From: Schistosoma mansoni
Lineage: Eukaryota; Platyhelminthes; Trematoda; Strigeidida; Schistosomatidae
Direction: 5' to 3'
Assembly (NCBI RefSeq): GCF_000237925.1
Contig: NC_031496.1
Coordinates: forward strand, 406,480 to 470,479
DNA: 64,000 nt
Made by a program: the position numbers and the translations under genes. Within the stretch, counting starts at the first letter, position 1; each line of letters starts with the position of its first letter. Positions 23,161 to 34,909 of this stretch are shown piece by piece. Under the pieces are notes generated by a model. That model was not told the origin of the DNA. It saw nothing but the letters and a program-made list of their open reading frames with translations, and did no database searches.

Positions 23161-24420
23161 TGGAGAGAGCAACACAGGTTAGTATGTTACTGACAACAAA
23201 ACACAATTTCAGTATTGGGACAAAGCTGAAATAAATGTGGCAGCGTTGCGTAACACTGTTGTGAAATAAGATTTATCAACTGAATGAGAGTTGTAATTGT
23301 TAAGATGGATGAATAGAATCTAGATCGAAAGATAGACAATGATACAGTGCGGCTAAGTGATAACTGGTCAATGAACCGGACTATTGACGGGAAACGTCAA
23401 ATGATAAGAGATCAAAGACCAGACTGCTGACCAGAAGAACCGCCCTTTCTAACAAAACAAGATACGTACAAAATATTGGACACAAGAATAAATATAAGTT
23501 ATTTAACAAATAAATGATGGATGAGTAAGGAACTACAGACCATTCAATCTCTTTATCTATTTATTTAAACACATAAATATTGGTACAAGGAAGCACCAGA
23601 TACATATGCGCCGCACAAATCTTATGTTATGAAAACTACCTAACTCAAATCTTATGCGGTCATATCAAACACTAAACGGCTATTCAGACTCCCCAAGGCA
23701 AAGTATTAAAAACCAGCTTATAGTGGGACCATATCCGAAAAAGATATCATGATGCACTTTTTCTATACATTACTAGAATGACCGGCGAAACACTGAAAAA
23801 AAGTTGAACTGGCCTCTAGAAACTTTCCAGTTGCCAATAATTCCAAATCAATGATGATACTGAAATACTTTTTAACCTCTAGACGTAAATCACTTCTCAG
23901 TAAGCTGGTAAACAGACCACTAATTCGTAATTATTTATATAGAGTTGATACTTTCTGGTATGGTAGCTACATCATAGTCTTTTACATAATATGGTTGCTT
24001 GCAGTGAAAGAAAAACTGAAACAGTGGATTCATTCTTTCCACAGATTAAAAAATTGGCTTGACCCTCGAAAAGCCTATCTTAACTCAAAATGTAGGAATG
24101 ACGAAACTTAATAATGACCAAATTATCTAGTGTTGTGAATTGAAATAGGGCTTTTTTCCTGTCCCAAAAGATTGAGAGGTCTTCCTGAGGGGGATGAAAA
24201 CGGGATCTATGCGAACTAGATACACAGGATAACCAATACATACAACACTCCAGGGGCAATGCCCCGCACGGTTAGAAGAGAAAAAACTGTAAGGAAGATG
24301 TATTGGTGAAGACTTCCGATGAGTTCATCGGGACTACATTATATTTGAATGAATTCAAATGCATATAGTTTACTACATTTGGAGAACTCAAAATGGGCAC
24401 AATAAAAACATTGTACATAC
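23161..24420. other. ROCK intron 1, 5' part
   Basis: Apart from the repeat C stub at 23,548 nothing is recognised. It starts at the exon 1 donor. Confidence 0.4.
23548..23640 (-). mobile_element. Repeat C 3' tail fragment
   Basis: TCTATTTATTTAAACACATAA, then ATTGGTACAAGGAAGCACCAG. About 90 bp only. Confidence 0.6.
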
Positions 24421-24587
24421 TTTTTAAGGAAAGACTGCACGCTTTTTGAGTTTTTAGCGGAAGGGAAATCACAATCACTAACCAATGCTGAAACCACATC
24501 CAACAAATTTTCCAAATAACATTCTGAATTCGGATCTAGCAATTCCTTTTCAAGTTCATTAAGAGGGAGATTATCTGATGATGTCAT
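24421..24587 (-). CDS. ROCK: Rho-associated kinase, exon 1 (N-terminal helical region)
   Basis: This is the first coding exon of a ROCK-type Ser/Thr kinase, read leftward. The likely start is MTSSDNLPLN, followed by an acidic helical stretch with LLDPN, LLDVVSALVSDCDFP and SVQSFLKK. This lines up with the pre-kinase helical region of animal ROCK (LLRDP, LLDGLNSLVLDLDFPALR, IDNFLNRY), which drives dimerisation. The exon ends in phase 2 at a clean GTATGT donor (24,420-24,415). Joining it to the exon at 17,221 restores SFLKK-YSQAAK, the expected ROCK continuation. An in-frame Met lies further upstream at 24,656, but MTSS gives the family's usual short N-terminus. A strong acceptor (TTTGTTTCAG, AG at 24,689-24,688) lies about 100 nt upstream, so the exon may follow a 5'UTR intron or be a spliced-leader trans-splice site. 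Seen: sequence, donor and phase. Known: ROCK acts downstream of RhoA on actomyosin. Inferred: start codon. Confidence 0.85.
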
Positions 24588-24687
24588 ATTGCGATGACAG
24601 TCAGAAACGACAAGGTGACAGTCAAATAATTCCAAAATTAACCCAGCGATCTGCAATCACCGCTAGGCGACCTTGAACGGTGGCACA
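24588..24687 (-). promoter_or_regulatory. Possible ROCK 5'UTR bounded by a splice or trans-splice acceptor
   Basis: A pyrimidine-rich tract ending TTTGTTTCAG (minus strand, AG at 24,689-24,688) sits 100 nt before the proposed ROCK start. A second AG (TTGCAG) lies nearer the start. Schistosomes add spliced leaders to part of their mRNAs, so this could be a trans-splice acceptor or the end of a 5'UTR intron. No promoter element is recognisable. Confidence 0.4.
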
Positions 24688-24759
24688 CTGAAACAAATCA
24701 TAGAGTAACAACTGTGTATATCCAGCGTCTTCTGGTCAGCTGATATTGATCCATTGCCT

Positions 24760-25370
24760 TATTTTGTGTTGTAATTTTTTATTTCGAAGGCACCAATTTT
24801 GTCTCGAAAATAAATAAATAATTGTTGTTGTGTAGGAAAGTGGGATGAAAAGAAGATATAGGAAAGCAGAGATTGAATTAGGAGGTATAGGAAGTAGTTT
24901 ATGATACAAGGTTATGATAACTGTACCAATTTGAGACATGTATGAGACACAATTAGTTCAATAGGGAGGTGAAAATCCATGGGGGAGGACGTGTTTGTTA
25001 AATCTCCCCTTAAAGTTATCCACCGGTATTGTTGTGGCAACTTTAACCAGTAGGGTATTCTGACTTGAGGCAACTTTATGGGAAAGAGTGAGAGCATGTA
25101 GTATCTAGCACTATGTCAACCCCAGGTGGGTTGTTCTAGCTTCCAGACAGACCAGTTTGATTATTATTCTTCCTGAGACACATTTTGACAAGTGACTTGT
25201 CTATTCTGGTTAATGATCGCAGGAGATGCCGCTCTAAAACGTGACCTAGTACGGATTCATGACCGAGCACCTTTGACTAAATGGGTCCACTAAAGCTAAT
25301 GTGGTCATCATTCAATGTCGAACACTTACAGAACTAATGATTTTGGGGATTTATATACAGCTACAGTTCA
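24760..25370 (-). mobile_element. Probable CR1-like LINE 3' remnant
   Basis: The minus strand carries a degraded C-terminal-like segment (FKGRFNKHVLPHGF near 25,000) and an AT-rich tail with TTATTTATTTATTTTC. A stretch of about 55 bp at 25,312-25,370 repeats at 26,946-27,005, so LINE sequence lies on both sides of the Gypsy fossil. Confidence 0.45.
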
Positions 25371-25399
25371 CTGCCCCCCTAGTGAGGTAGTGATGACCC

Positions 25400-26690
25400 T
25401 ATGACGTGGCCAGTCAGAAGTTAAAACCCAACGAGTTTGTCGTCGGTGGATATTCTTCCGATAGCTTGCTATATTCAGCGTCTGGTCGTCTTTCCTTACC
25501 ATAAAGGGCCATGAAATACAGTATAGTAATCATAAAACAAAGTCCCTTCACTAGCCTTCGTTTGCGTGTATCAATGAGTAGATTATGGTGTTGTAGCGGG
25601 TCTATACCAATGATTGGCATAGAAACATCTGCAACCACGAAAGTCCAGTGAATGTGTTTGCATAAACCCATGTTAAGGTAAACGTACCTTTTACCATATG
25701 TTGCGATTGGCTTTCCATCTGCCGCCTGTAAGCTTAAATCAGATTCATGAAGCCTGTCGTTAGAATTTGCAGGAAGATTGCTAACTTCTGCGCCAGTATC
25801 GAGGAGGTAGCAAACTTTCGTGGTCACATCTGTGACGCATGAAAGGCGGCTATGTTCGCCGGCTACGGTTGCCGTTAACGCGTGCCGGCTTGGAAGTTTC
25901 CCGAGTTGTTTTTCGTTTCAGTGAATTTGGAGTTCGGATAATTGCAGGGTTTTCTGCAATTTCTCGAAGACGTTCCACACTGGTTATGATAACAGCATTG
26001 ATCGGGGTTATCCGTCTCTCGTGGCCTAGAGACAGATCCCCCACGTGAAATGCTTCTTCGCGGAGTTCGCGACCGTTTACGGTCATTACGAAATCGAAGG
26101 TGGTGTGTCAGCGTATGACATAATTCCGCAAGGTCATTGTGGTTCGTTTGAGGCTTCTCTTTGACTGAAAATACCTCGGCGTTAGAAGCCTTCATTATTT
26201 CAAGCATGCGGTTGGCAGATGCATCCAGCTCGTCTACGACGTTGTTTTGAAACGAGACGAGAACTGTTTGAACATGTTGCAGAATTTTAGATAAGAAAAG
26301 TTCTTTTAATATGTCTACATCGAAAGTCCTTTGGCCAATAAATTACCTCATCTTAGCAACATGTCTGTCGCAGAACCATGTTGCTAGTCAATGTTATTAA
26401 GGAGTTCGTCTAACCTTTGTCGATCAGTTAGCTCTCCGCGTCTCAGAACCGATCGTTTTAGCGTTTCGTAAGGTTCAGGAATATCGCTAGTAAACATACT
26501 AGGTGTTACGTACCTGTTGAATTCGCGCGGTAGTGTCTTTACAACTGCGGGGAACTGTGCGCGTGAATCAATAATGCTGTGCTCGTGGACGTCGGCTTCC
26601 GCGTAGCAGAACCAGGCTTTTATATTGTCCGGCCAAAAAGGCATTGGTTGAAACGAGGGTGGTTTCAGTTTTAGTTTCAGTTTCGAAAGG
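25400..26690 (-). mobile_element. Gypsy-type gag/protease fossil
   Basis: The minus strand shows a Gypsy gag capsid-like segment (PPSFQPMPFWPDNIKAWF, 26,384-26,700), a cysteine/histidine cluster of the YHNQ-G-RNC type common in these elements (about 25,900-26,050), and a retropepsin-like domain (VCYLLDTGAEVSNLP, then MPIIGIDPL, about 25,560-25,827). No LTRs are recognised, and it is broken in several places. It differs from the younger element at 28,004. It is bracketed by CR1-like LINE sequence, so it was inserted into, or recombined with, a LINE. Confidence 0.8.
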
Positions 26691-26704
26691 GCAGGAGGCT
26701 TGAT

Positions 26705-27720
26705 GGCCTGTGTTAGTCCTGGCGATGATGGTCTCAGTTGATCCAACTTTCTTTTGCAAGAGTCGACGGATGAAGCCTCAACCACGTGCTGAGGTAATGA
26801 ATTCCACTCGTTGATGATTCGATGGGATAGTCGGTAGTAAGCTGACAAGAAATTCGTTCTGGGCTTGTGGACTTTTGTGGAGTGTCCTCGTAAATTTTCT
26901 GTTTTGGAAGACAAGAAAAATGAGGGCATATTAGGTGCAAATTTATCCAATGTCGAACACTTACAGAACTGTTGATTTTAAGGATTTATCTATAGCTACA
27001 ATAACATTTCTACAGGTTATGTTTACATAGACTATCCATTTGGTCGATTGAATCCTTTATGCTTTTTGTAGACATGCAGATCTTTACGTCGTGTGCAAAT
27101 GACAGTATCATCTGAGCCAGCATTACTTGACATCTCGTTTATAAGGACTAAGAAAATGAATGTTCCTTGTACGACTCCTAATGTTGAGACATTCCAACTT
27201 AGCGTGCGCTCTATTTACATCGATACGAAACATCCTATTTATTCGGTAGTCTCGAAGCCAGGATAAAAATGGGTCAGTGAAACTCAACTTTGTAACCTTC
27301 TTTATGGAAGGTATATGAGTTGTTGTGACAAATGTTTTCGAGAAATCGAAGAATACTATACGAACCGGAATCTTTTGCTCCCAGCAGGTTGTTCAGCTTC
27401 CCCGTACTGAAGGTGGATAAGATGCTCAAGACCTGTCTTTCCTGAACCTGTGTTGGGCTTCATGGATTTTGTTTATTATCCAATTATTCCCTGATTTATT
27501 CATTGACCAGTCTTCCCATAGCCTTTCACTGAACTGTAACATGCTGAGTCTTCCTAATAGCTCTCTTGGGGGCTTGATAGAGAATGGCCTGCTTTCATTT
27601 CCTTGGGAGTTTTGCGTGAATCTAATGACTGCTATTTCATCTCTCAACATTCACCTACTATTTCTTAATGTCAACAGATACTCGAGTATTAGCTGCAATC
27701 GTTAGTTTCATTGGTGTTTG
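26705..27720 (-). mobile_element. CR1-like LINE reverse transcriptase fragment
   Basis: Read leftward, this region has a palm/fingers-like stretch (INKIHEAQHRFRKDRS, about 27,450), a degraded motif B (GVVQGT near 27,180), and a degraded catalytic motif C (DDTVIC near 27,110). It ends with the characteristic C-terminal tail YYRLSHRIINEWNSLPQHVV followed by KRKLDQL (26,750-26,870). Several stops and frame changes show that it is dead. The order and tail point to the CR1/Jockey group. Confidence 0.7.
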
Positions 27721-28008
27721 ATCTTGGTTCGTCGCCCTCATATCCGCACATGTGTTTCAGTCTTGTCTTTGACTCTTTAGATATACTAGTTGGAAATTTT
27801 ACGGTTGCTTTCAATTCTGTCTTTTCTTTACTCTGCAGGCAAATGTACCAGAACCACAAACAAGGGTGACTTAACACAAACCCGCAGTACTGCCTAGGTA
27901 CTGAAGTATCACAGAGGCACCTACAAGAAATACACCCAAATTCTGAGTTTCTAGTTTTGATGGACGGCGATCATGCGACACAAGTATCGTTTTTGTGTTA
28001 TAATAGTA

Positions 28009-28330
28009 TGTTAGTGGTATATAGATTGGATTAAGCATGTTTTATGCATGATGGTGTTGCTGCGCGCTGATTGGTTAATTTTAAACCGATCAGCTCGGGC
28101 ATATTATTGCAGAAAAATCTATAAGCTTCTTATGCATATACTATAAATATATGAACGATATTTAAACTATTGATTGCTGATTGCTGTTCACTTATCATTA
28201 TTATTTTGAATACCATTTCATTCCTGTTCAACGTGTTCTGATTTTGGGGTCTTGTCGAGTGTCATCGTATAAGAATACTAAGCAATAGGAATAGCTGGGT
28301 CGTTTATATAGCAAAAACACAATTATAACA
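28009..28330 (+). repeat. 5' LTR of the Gypsy-type element
   Basis: 322 bp, TG...CA, preceded by TAGTA. It differs from its partner at about three positions near the 5' end. An ACTATAAATA TATA-like sequence lies in the middle. Confidence 0.93.
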
Positions 28331-30549
28331 GTGGCGACGAGGAAAAAGGAAAATTCATTCAAAATGCCTATATCAGATGACCAGCTCAGCCGAATACTAC
28401 AGCAACAGCAAGCACAACTTGACGCATAAATGCGCCTGTTGGAAACTCTGACGCAACAGCTTAACATACACTACTCGAGTTCACATGCTACTACAAGTAC
28501 TTCTTCTTGTGATGCAGTTGCCAGCAGCATCCCAGAATTCTATTATGACCCCGAATGTGGCAATACATTTCTCACGTGGTTCAAGCGTTGGGAAGACACA
28601 TTTAGAATAGAGTTCTGTAATCAAGACGACGCATTGAAGACTCGACTGTTGATGCGCAAGTTGGGAAGTCATGAACATGCACGCTATGCTGATCATATAT
28701 TACCAAAGTTACCTCGAGAGCTCAGTTTCGAGGAGACAGTATCTCAGCTGTCAGAAATATTCGGTGAATCTTCCTCATTGTTTAGTATTCGCTACCGGTG
28801 TCTTAATTTGGTGAAACGAGAAGCCGATGAATATGGTGTTCTAGCAGACATCGTCAACGGAGAATGTGAAAAGTTCAAGTTACGCTCGTTGGCTGAAGAT
28901 CAATTTAAGTGCCTTATATTCATCAAAGCTCTCCAGTCACCACAAGATGCTGAGATTAGAACCAGACTTCTAACTCGTTTGGATCAAGATCCTAACATCA
29001 CACTCAGAACGTTAACAGATGAGTGTAAGCGGCTACAGAACATCAGACACGACAATCAGTTGATTGAACAGGTAAATCCTAATTTAACCTGCAGTAGTGT
29101 CAATGCTATTACGAGGTTAAAAGTTCAGAAACCGAAAACAAGTGGTAGCAAACCAACGACTGCATGTTGGTTATGTGGTGATTGGCATTATGTACGATAT
29201 TGCCCATTCAAGAAACATAAATGTCAGATGTGTAACAGACGTGGGCATAAAGAAGGTCATTGTCCTCCAAATCGTACGTCCCAGCCTAAGCAGAAGCACA
29301 AACGTCCTCGACACATAAAGTCAGCCGAATCTAAGTCACTTTCTCTGGTAGCAGCCTTTCAAACAGACTATGACATTCGGAGAAAGTATGTTACGATCCA
29401 GATTAATGGTATAGCGGTTCGTCTTCAAATTGACACAGCATCCGATATTACTCTAGTGTCTAGGGAGACTTATAACTTGCTGGGAAAACCGCCAATGAAG
29501 CCATCCAAGAAAACGGCTAAAAACGTATCTGGAGGTGTACTGAAGCTAGTTGGTGAATTACAATGTGAATTTTCCTTCAATGGAAATAGCTGTAAAGGAG
29601 TATGCTATCTAACAGAACGACCAAACCTTGATCTACTTGGTCTAGATATGTTAGAAAAGCTTGGATTAATGGATATACCCATTAACAGCGTGTGTAACGT
29701 GTCGTGTCCATCATTAGACACCACCTCATATGCAAAAAAGACAGGTAAAAAGGTTCCAGAAATACGGAGTGTAGCAGCAGCGGCAATTCGAAACACTCCA
29801 GTGTCGTCAGATGAAGTCAGAAAAGACTTTTCAGAATTTTGTCAGCAGAACGGAATCAGGCACATCCGAACACCTCCATTCCATCCGCAATCGAATGGCT
29901 AGGTAGAACGTTTTGTTGGTACGTTCAAAAATGCTCTAAAAAAATCAAGAGGGGAGGGGGACACCGAAGAGATCTTAGAGAGGTTCTTGTTTATCTACCG
30001 TTCGACACAGAACCCTCAGACAACAAATGGAGTCTCCCCAGCGGAAGCGTTACTTGGCAGAAAAATACGTACACATTTTGACAGCATCCGTCCGACGCCA
30101 GCTCGTGAGCCCCAACGAAGCTTATCGATGGAGAAGCAGTTTAATCGACACCATGGGGCACAAAGACGATTGTTCAGTGTGGGTCAAAAGGTACTTGCTA
30201 TGGACTATCGAGGAAAACATCCTACATGGATAGCTGGTCGGATCGTTCATAAGAAAGGAAATGTGGTTTACGAGGTGTCCGTTGGTTCAGAAATCTGGGT
30301 GCGTCATGCTAACCAACTGAAATCAACCTCGATCTCCAACAACGAAACGCAGCATAGATTACCTCTTGATGTTCTGCTAGACACCTTTGAGATCAAAACA
30401 CCTGAAACAGACAGGACAGTCAAGGTGCAAACGAAGGATGATACAATGTCCTTATTACCTAGAAGGTGGACTGACCGGAAGCACAAACCAGTAAAGCGGT
30501 TGCAGTTGGACCCTAGCACCAGATCCTACGAATCTGCTCAAGGGGGAGG

Positions 30550-30871
30550 TGTTAGTGGGATATAGATTGGATTAGGCATGTTTTATGAATGATGGTGTTG
30601 CTGCGCGCTGATTGGTTAATTTTAAACCGATCAGCTCGGGCATATTATTGCAGAAAAATCTATAAGCTTCTTATGCATATACTATAAATATATGAACGAT
30701 ATTTAAACTATTGATTGCTGATTGCTGTTCACTTATCATTATTATTTTGAATACCATTTCATTCCTGTTCAACGTGTTCTGATTTTGGGGTCTTGTCGAG
30801 TGTCATCGTATAAGAATACTAAGCAATAGGAATAGCTGGGTCGTTTATATAGCAAAAACACAATTATAACA
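30550..30871 (+). repeat. 3' LTR of the Gypsy-type element
   Basis: 322 bp, same length as the 5' LTR, followed by TAGTA. It is preceded by a purine tract. Confidence 0.93.
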
Positions 30872-30876
30872 TAGTA

Positions 30877-31536
30877 CTAGTCTGAACCACAGACAGTTTG
30901 CAACTACACTTTATTCTAACTTTTCGCTTCCTAGTAATATTAGGAGTGGGGACATGGGTAGGAGTGTGATTCCGATTACTAAGTCTCAGATTCAGTCTTC
31001 GTGTCTGAGTTGAGTGATCCATGTTGTGAACATTACTCTAAGATTATTTACCTGGTATTCTCTCGAACTTTCTCATAATCGTATTGCTAGAAATCAATTT
31101 TTTCGACTTAGAGTTGACCTTTGGATTTAGACACCTACTATTGCTTGCCGTCCTTGTACTGATAGTGTAAGTGACGATAGCAAAGTTATTACTGAGAATG
31201 TTACATGGTAGAATAAAAGGTGAAATGAGAGACAATTTAGGTAAAATTAACGCGAGACAGAATATTCGAAAGGTAGAAAAAGTAGAGGTGAATGAATAAA
31301 ATCAGCACAGCAGTTAAACAAAAAGATAAGTTACACTTAACCGTCATAGAGAACAATAGTGTATGAAGTGGTCGGTAAACTAACACTGCGTCCTTAAGGA
31401 TAAAAGATGACTATAAGTAACGGATACAGAAATAATGTACAGAGCAGTTGACAAAGAACGCTGACAATACACATGAATCAAATTCGATTGAAAATAAGGT
31501 ATCGGCGATTTATAAAAACAGGATAAAAACAAAAAA
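30877..31536. other. Unique-looking DNA between LTR element and tRNA array
   Basis: No coding or repeat signal. It ends in an A-run (AAAAAAAATATATTCC), where the first array unit begins. Confidence 0.45.
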
Positions 31537-32058
31537 AATATATTCCCCATTGACGGATGCCACGTTTGCCACTGTCACCTACTGATCACTGATCACTGAG
31601 TCATTCGAGCACATCGATCCAGTAGATTTGTATGTACACACTGAATGGAACCATTGTGTAAGGGAGGTGATAGTTAACACTGGAAACCATCGACATGTAG
31701 TAATAGTCAACTGTAGCACGTTCTCTCACTCACTGCACAGATAGTCGGTGTGGGTCGGATTGGACGTGACTGGTTGGATGTATGTGTTGAGTGGGTGTGA
31801 GGCTGGCAAGCTGGCTATCTGTAAATGTGAAGATAGAGGATTAGTGGTTGGGTGTGACGTGTGTGACTGGTTGATTGATTGATTGATTGATATATTTAAT
31901 GTGTATTGGATGTTGGTGAAGTAGTAAATTTGGTGTGTGTGATTGATATATGTGGTAGTGAGAGTGTATGTTGTTGTTGTTGTTGTTGTTGTTGACTAAG
32001 TGTGGGAAAACGGTGTGTGTGATTGGGTTGTGGATAATGCATGTTGTTGCGGATGCAC

Positions 32059-32131
32059 GGCTCGTTGGTCTAGGGGTATGAATACTCGCTTAGGGTGCGA
32101 GTGGTCCCGGGTTCGAATCCCGGACGAGCCC
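32059..32131 (+). tRNA. tRNA-Pro(AGG), unit 1, with one inserted base
   Basis: The cloverleaf has acceptor GGCTCGT/ACGAGCC, anticodon loop TTAGGGT (AGG, reading CCU) and T-arm CCGGG-TTCGAAT-CCCGG. The B box is GGTTCGAATCC and the A box TGGTCTAGGGGT. This copy is 73 nt: an extra A after GGGGTATG lies at the D-stem/anticodon-stem joint. It may still fold but is suspect. A T4 terminator follows at 32,137-32,140. Confidence 0.8.
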
Positions 32132-33453
32132 AAAACTTTTCAACACATCCAACACCCAAGACACAACAATCACATCAACAGCGCTCGAATTATATCTCGT
32201 CAACTATCTCAGAACGCGCGAGTTTGTGTGCGCGTGCGCGTGCGCGCGCTCACCCACTCACACGTGTATACACCCCCATTCAAGTTGACCAAATCACCAA
32301 CACTATCACACAGTTCCGTCATTCTCATAATAATATCATCATTATCATTATTAAGCACTATCAGTCCGGTTATTCTAATCACAGTGTAATTGATGAAGAT
32401 GATGATGACGATGATGACGACCACCTTGACACTGACGATCATTATCATGCTCATTGTCACTAATCTCATGGTCACCAATATTGATTGCGATCTTGAATGT
32501 TGGTGTTGATGCTATGTGCACTTATTGTATGATCAGTATTGTCGGTGGTAAGACTGGTAGAGAAGAGTTGTGTTGTGTTGTGTTGTGTTGTGTTGGTTAT
32601 GGTTGACACGAAATCGCTGGTCTGAGAATAACAAGTCAAGTCGAGTGGTAGCAATGCAGAGTGAATAGTTGTGGAGTGCGAGAATGAGAGAATGAGTGTG
32701 TATGTGTGTGTGTGTGTGTTTGCACATGTGACTAGTGGTGGATAGGATGGGAGAGGTTTGAGTGAAGCACGAGAAATGATGAGGGGAATCGGTGTTCCGA
32801 GAGGTTAGCAACACTGACAGAAATGTGAGGAAGTCAGTACTGGAAGAAGGAAGGTGAGTGTTACGGGATGTGAGTGAAGCACCGATTGGTGGCGTTGAAC
32901 ATCGCACTTTCTGTATGCTTTGTCCGTAAATATATTCCACATTGACGGTTGCCACGTTTGCCACTGTCACCTACTGATCACTGATCACTGAGTCATTCGA
33001 GCACATCGATCCAGTAGATTTGTATGTACACACTGAATGGAACCATTGTGTAAGGGAGGTGATAGTTAACACTGGAAACCATCGACATGTAGTAATAGTC
33101 AACTGTAGCACGTTCTCTCACTCACTGCACAGATAGTCGGTGTGGGTCGGATTGGACGTGACTGGTTGGATGTATGTGTTGAGTGGGTGTGAGGCTGGCA
33201 AGCTGGCTATCTGTAAATGTGAAGATAGAGGATTAGTGGTTGGGTGTGACGTGTGTGACTGGTTGATTGATTGATTGATTGATATATTTAATGTGTATTG
33301 GATGTTGGTGAAGTAGTAAATTTGGTGTGTGTGATTGATATATGTGGTAGTGAGAGTGTATGTTGTTGTTGTTGTTGTTGTTGTTGACTAAGTGTGGGAA
33401 AACGGTGTGTGTGATTGGGTTGTGGATAATGCAGGTTGTTTTTGCGGATGCAC

Positions 33454-33521
33454 AGTTGGTCTAGGGGTATGATACTCGCTTAGGGTGCGAGTGGTCCCGG
33501 GTTCGAATCCCGGACGAGCCC
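33454..33521 (+). pseudogene. tRNA-Pro(AGG) pseudogene, unit 2
   Basis: The 5' acceptor strand is lost: CAC-GGCTC-GTTGG of other units reads CAC-A-GTTGG here. The remaining D-arm, AGG anticodon arm, T-arm and 3' acceptor are unchanged. Without the 5' strand no acceptor stem can form, so this copy should not yield a functional tRNA although both internal promoter boxes remain. The leader has a TTTTT not seen in most units. Confidence 0.85.
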
Positions 33522-34837
33522 AAAACTTTTCAACACATCCAACACCCAAGACACAACAATCACATCAACAGCGCTCGAATTATATCTCGTCAACTATCTC
33601 AGAACGCGCGAGTTTGTGTGCGCGTGCGCGTGCGCGCGCTCACCCACTCACACGTGTATACACCCCCATTCAAGTTGACCAAATCACCAACACTATCACA
33701 CAGTTCCGTCATTCTCATAATAATATCATCATTATCATTATTAAGCACTATCAGTCCGGTTATTCTAATCACAGTGTAATTGATGAAGATGATGATGACG
33801 ATGATGACGACCACCTTGACACTGACGATCATTATCATGCTCATTGTCACTAATCTCATGGTCACCAATATTGATTGCGATCTTGAATGTTGGTGTTGAT
33901 GCTATGTGCACTTATTGTATGATCAGTATTGTCGGTGGTAAGACTGGTAGAGAAGAGTTGTGTTGTGTTGTGTTGTGTTGTGTTGTGTTGGTTATGGTTG
34001 ACACGAAATCGCTGGTCTGAGAATAACAAGTCAAGTCGAGTGGTAGCAATGCAGAGTGAATAGTTGTGGAGTGCGAGAATGAGAGAATGAGTGTGTATGT
34101 GTGTGTGTGTGTGTTTGCACATGTGACTAGTGGTGGATAGGATGGGAGAGGTTTGAGTGAAGCACGAGAAATGATGAGGGGAATCGGTGTTCCGAGAGGT
34201 TAGCAACACTGACAGAAATGTGAGGAAGTCAGTACTGGAAGAAGGAAGGTGAGTGTTACGGGATGTGAGTGAAGCACCGATTGGTGGCGTTGAACATCGC
34301 ACTTTCTGTATGCTTTGTCCGTAAATATATTCCACATTGACGGTTGCCACGTTTGCCACTGTCACCTACTGATCACTGATCACTGAGTCATTCGAGCACA
34401 TCGATCCAGTAGATTTGTATGTACACACTGAATGGAACCATTGTGTAAGGGAGGTGATAGTTAACACTGGAAACCATCGACATGTAGTAATAGTCAACTG
34501 TAGCACGTTCTCTCACTCACTGCACAGATAGTCGGTGTGGGTCGGATTGGACGTGACTGGTTGGATGTATGTGTTGAGTGGGTGTGAGGCTGGCAAGCTG
34601 GCTATCTGTAAATGTGAAGATAGAGGATTAGTGGTTGGGTGTGACGTGTGTGACTGGTTGATTGATTGATTGATTGATTGATATATTTAATGTGTATTGG
34701 ATGTTGGTGAAGTAGTAAATTTGGTTGATATATGTGGTAGTGAGAGTGTATGTTGTTGTTGTTGTTGTTGTTGACTAAGTGTGGGAAAACGGTGTGTGTG
34801 ATTGGGTTGTGGATAATGCATGTTGTTGCGGATGCAC

Positions 34838-34909
34838 GGCTCGTTGGTCTAGGGGTATGATACTCGCTTAGGGTGCGAGTGGTCCCGGGTTCGAATCCCG
34901 GACGAGCCC
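34838..34909 (+). tRNA. tRNA-Pro(AGG), unit 3
   Basis: A standard 72-nt copy with all stems paired, G37 next to the anticodon as in eukaryotic tRNA-Pro, no intron and a T4 terminator 6 nt after the gene. Upstream, this unit lacks the GTGTGTGA segment before GATATATGTGG. Confidence 0.95.

Larger units (their letters stand above)
28004..30876 (+). mobile_element. Gypsy-type LTR retrotransposon, incomplete, recent
   Basis: This element is bounded by two 322-bp LTRs (28,009-28,330 and 30,550-30,871) that begin TGTTAG and end ATAACA. It is flanked by a 5-bp target duplication TAGTA (28,004-28,008 and 30,872-30,876). A purine tract AAGGGGGAGG precedes the 3' LTR. Recognisable parts are gag (from about 28,430) with two zinc knuckles (the second is CX2CX4HX4C: CQMCNRRGHKEGHC), a retropepsin-like domain (LQIDTASDITLVS, then LLGLDML), and the end of an integrase (RTPPFHPQSNG, then a C-terminal domain near 30,180-30,320). 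It is incomplete, with roughly two or three breaks. By eye the LTRs differ at about three sites in 322, implying a young insertion. It belongs to the Ty3/Gypsy superfamily. Confidence 0.93.
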
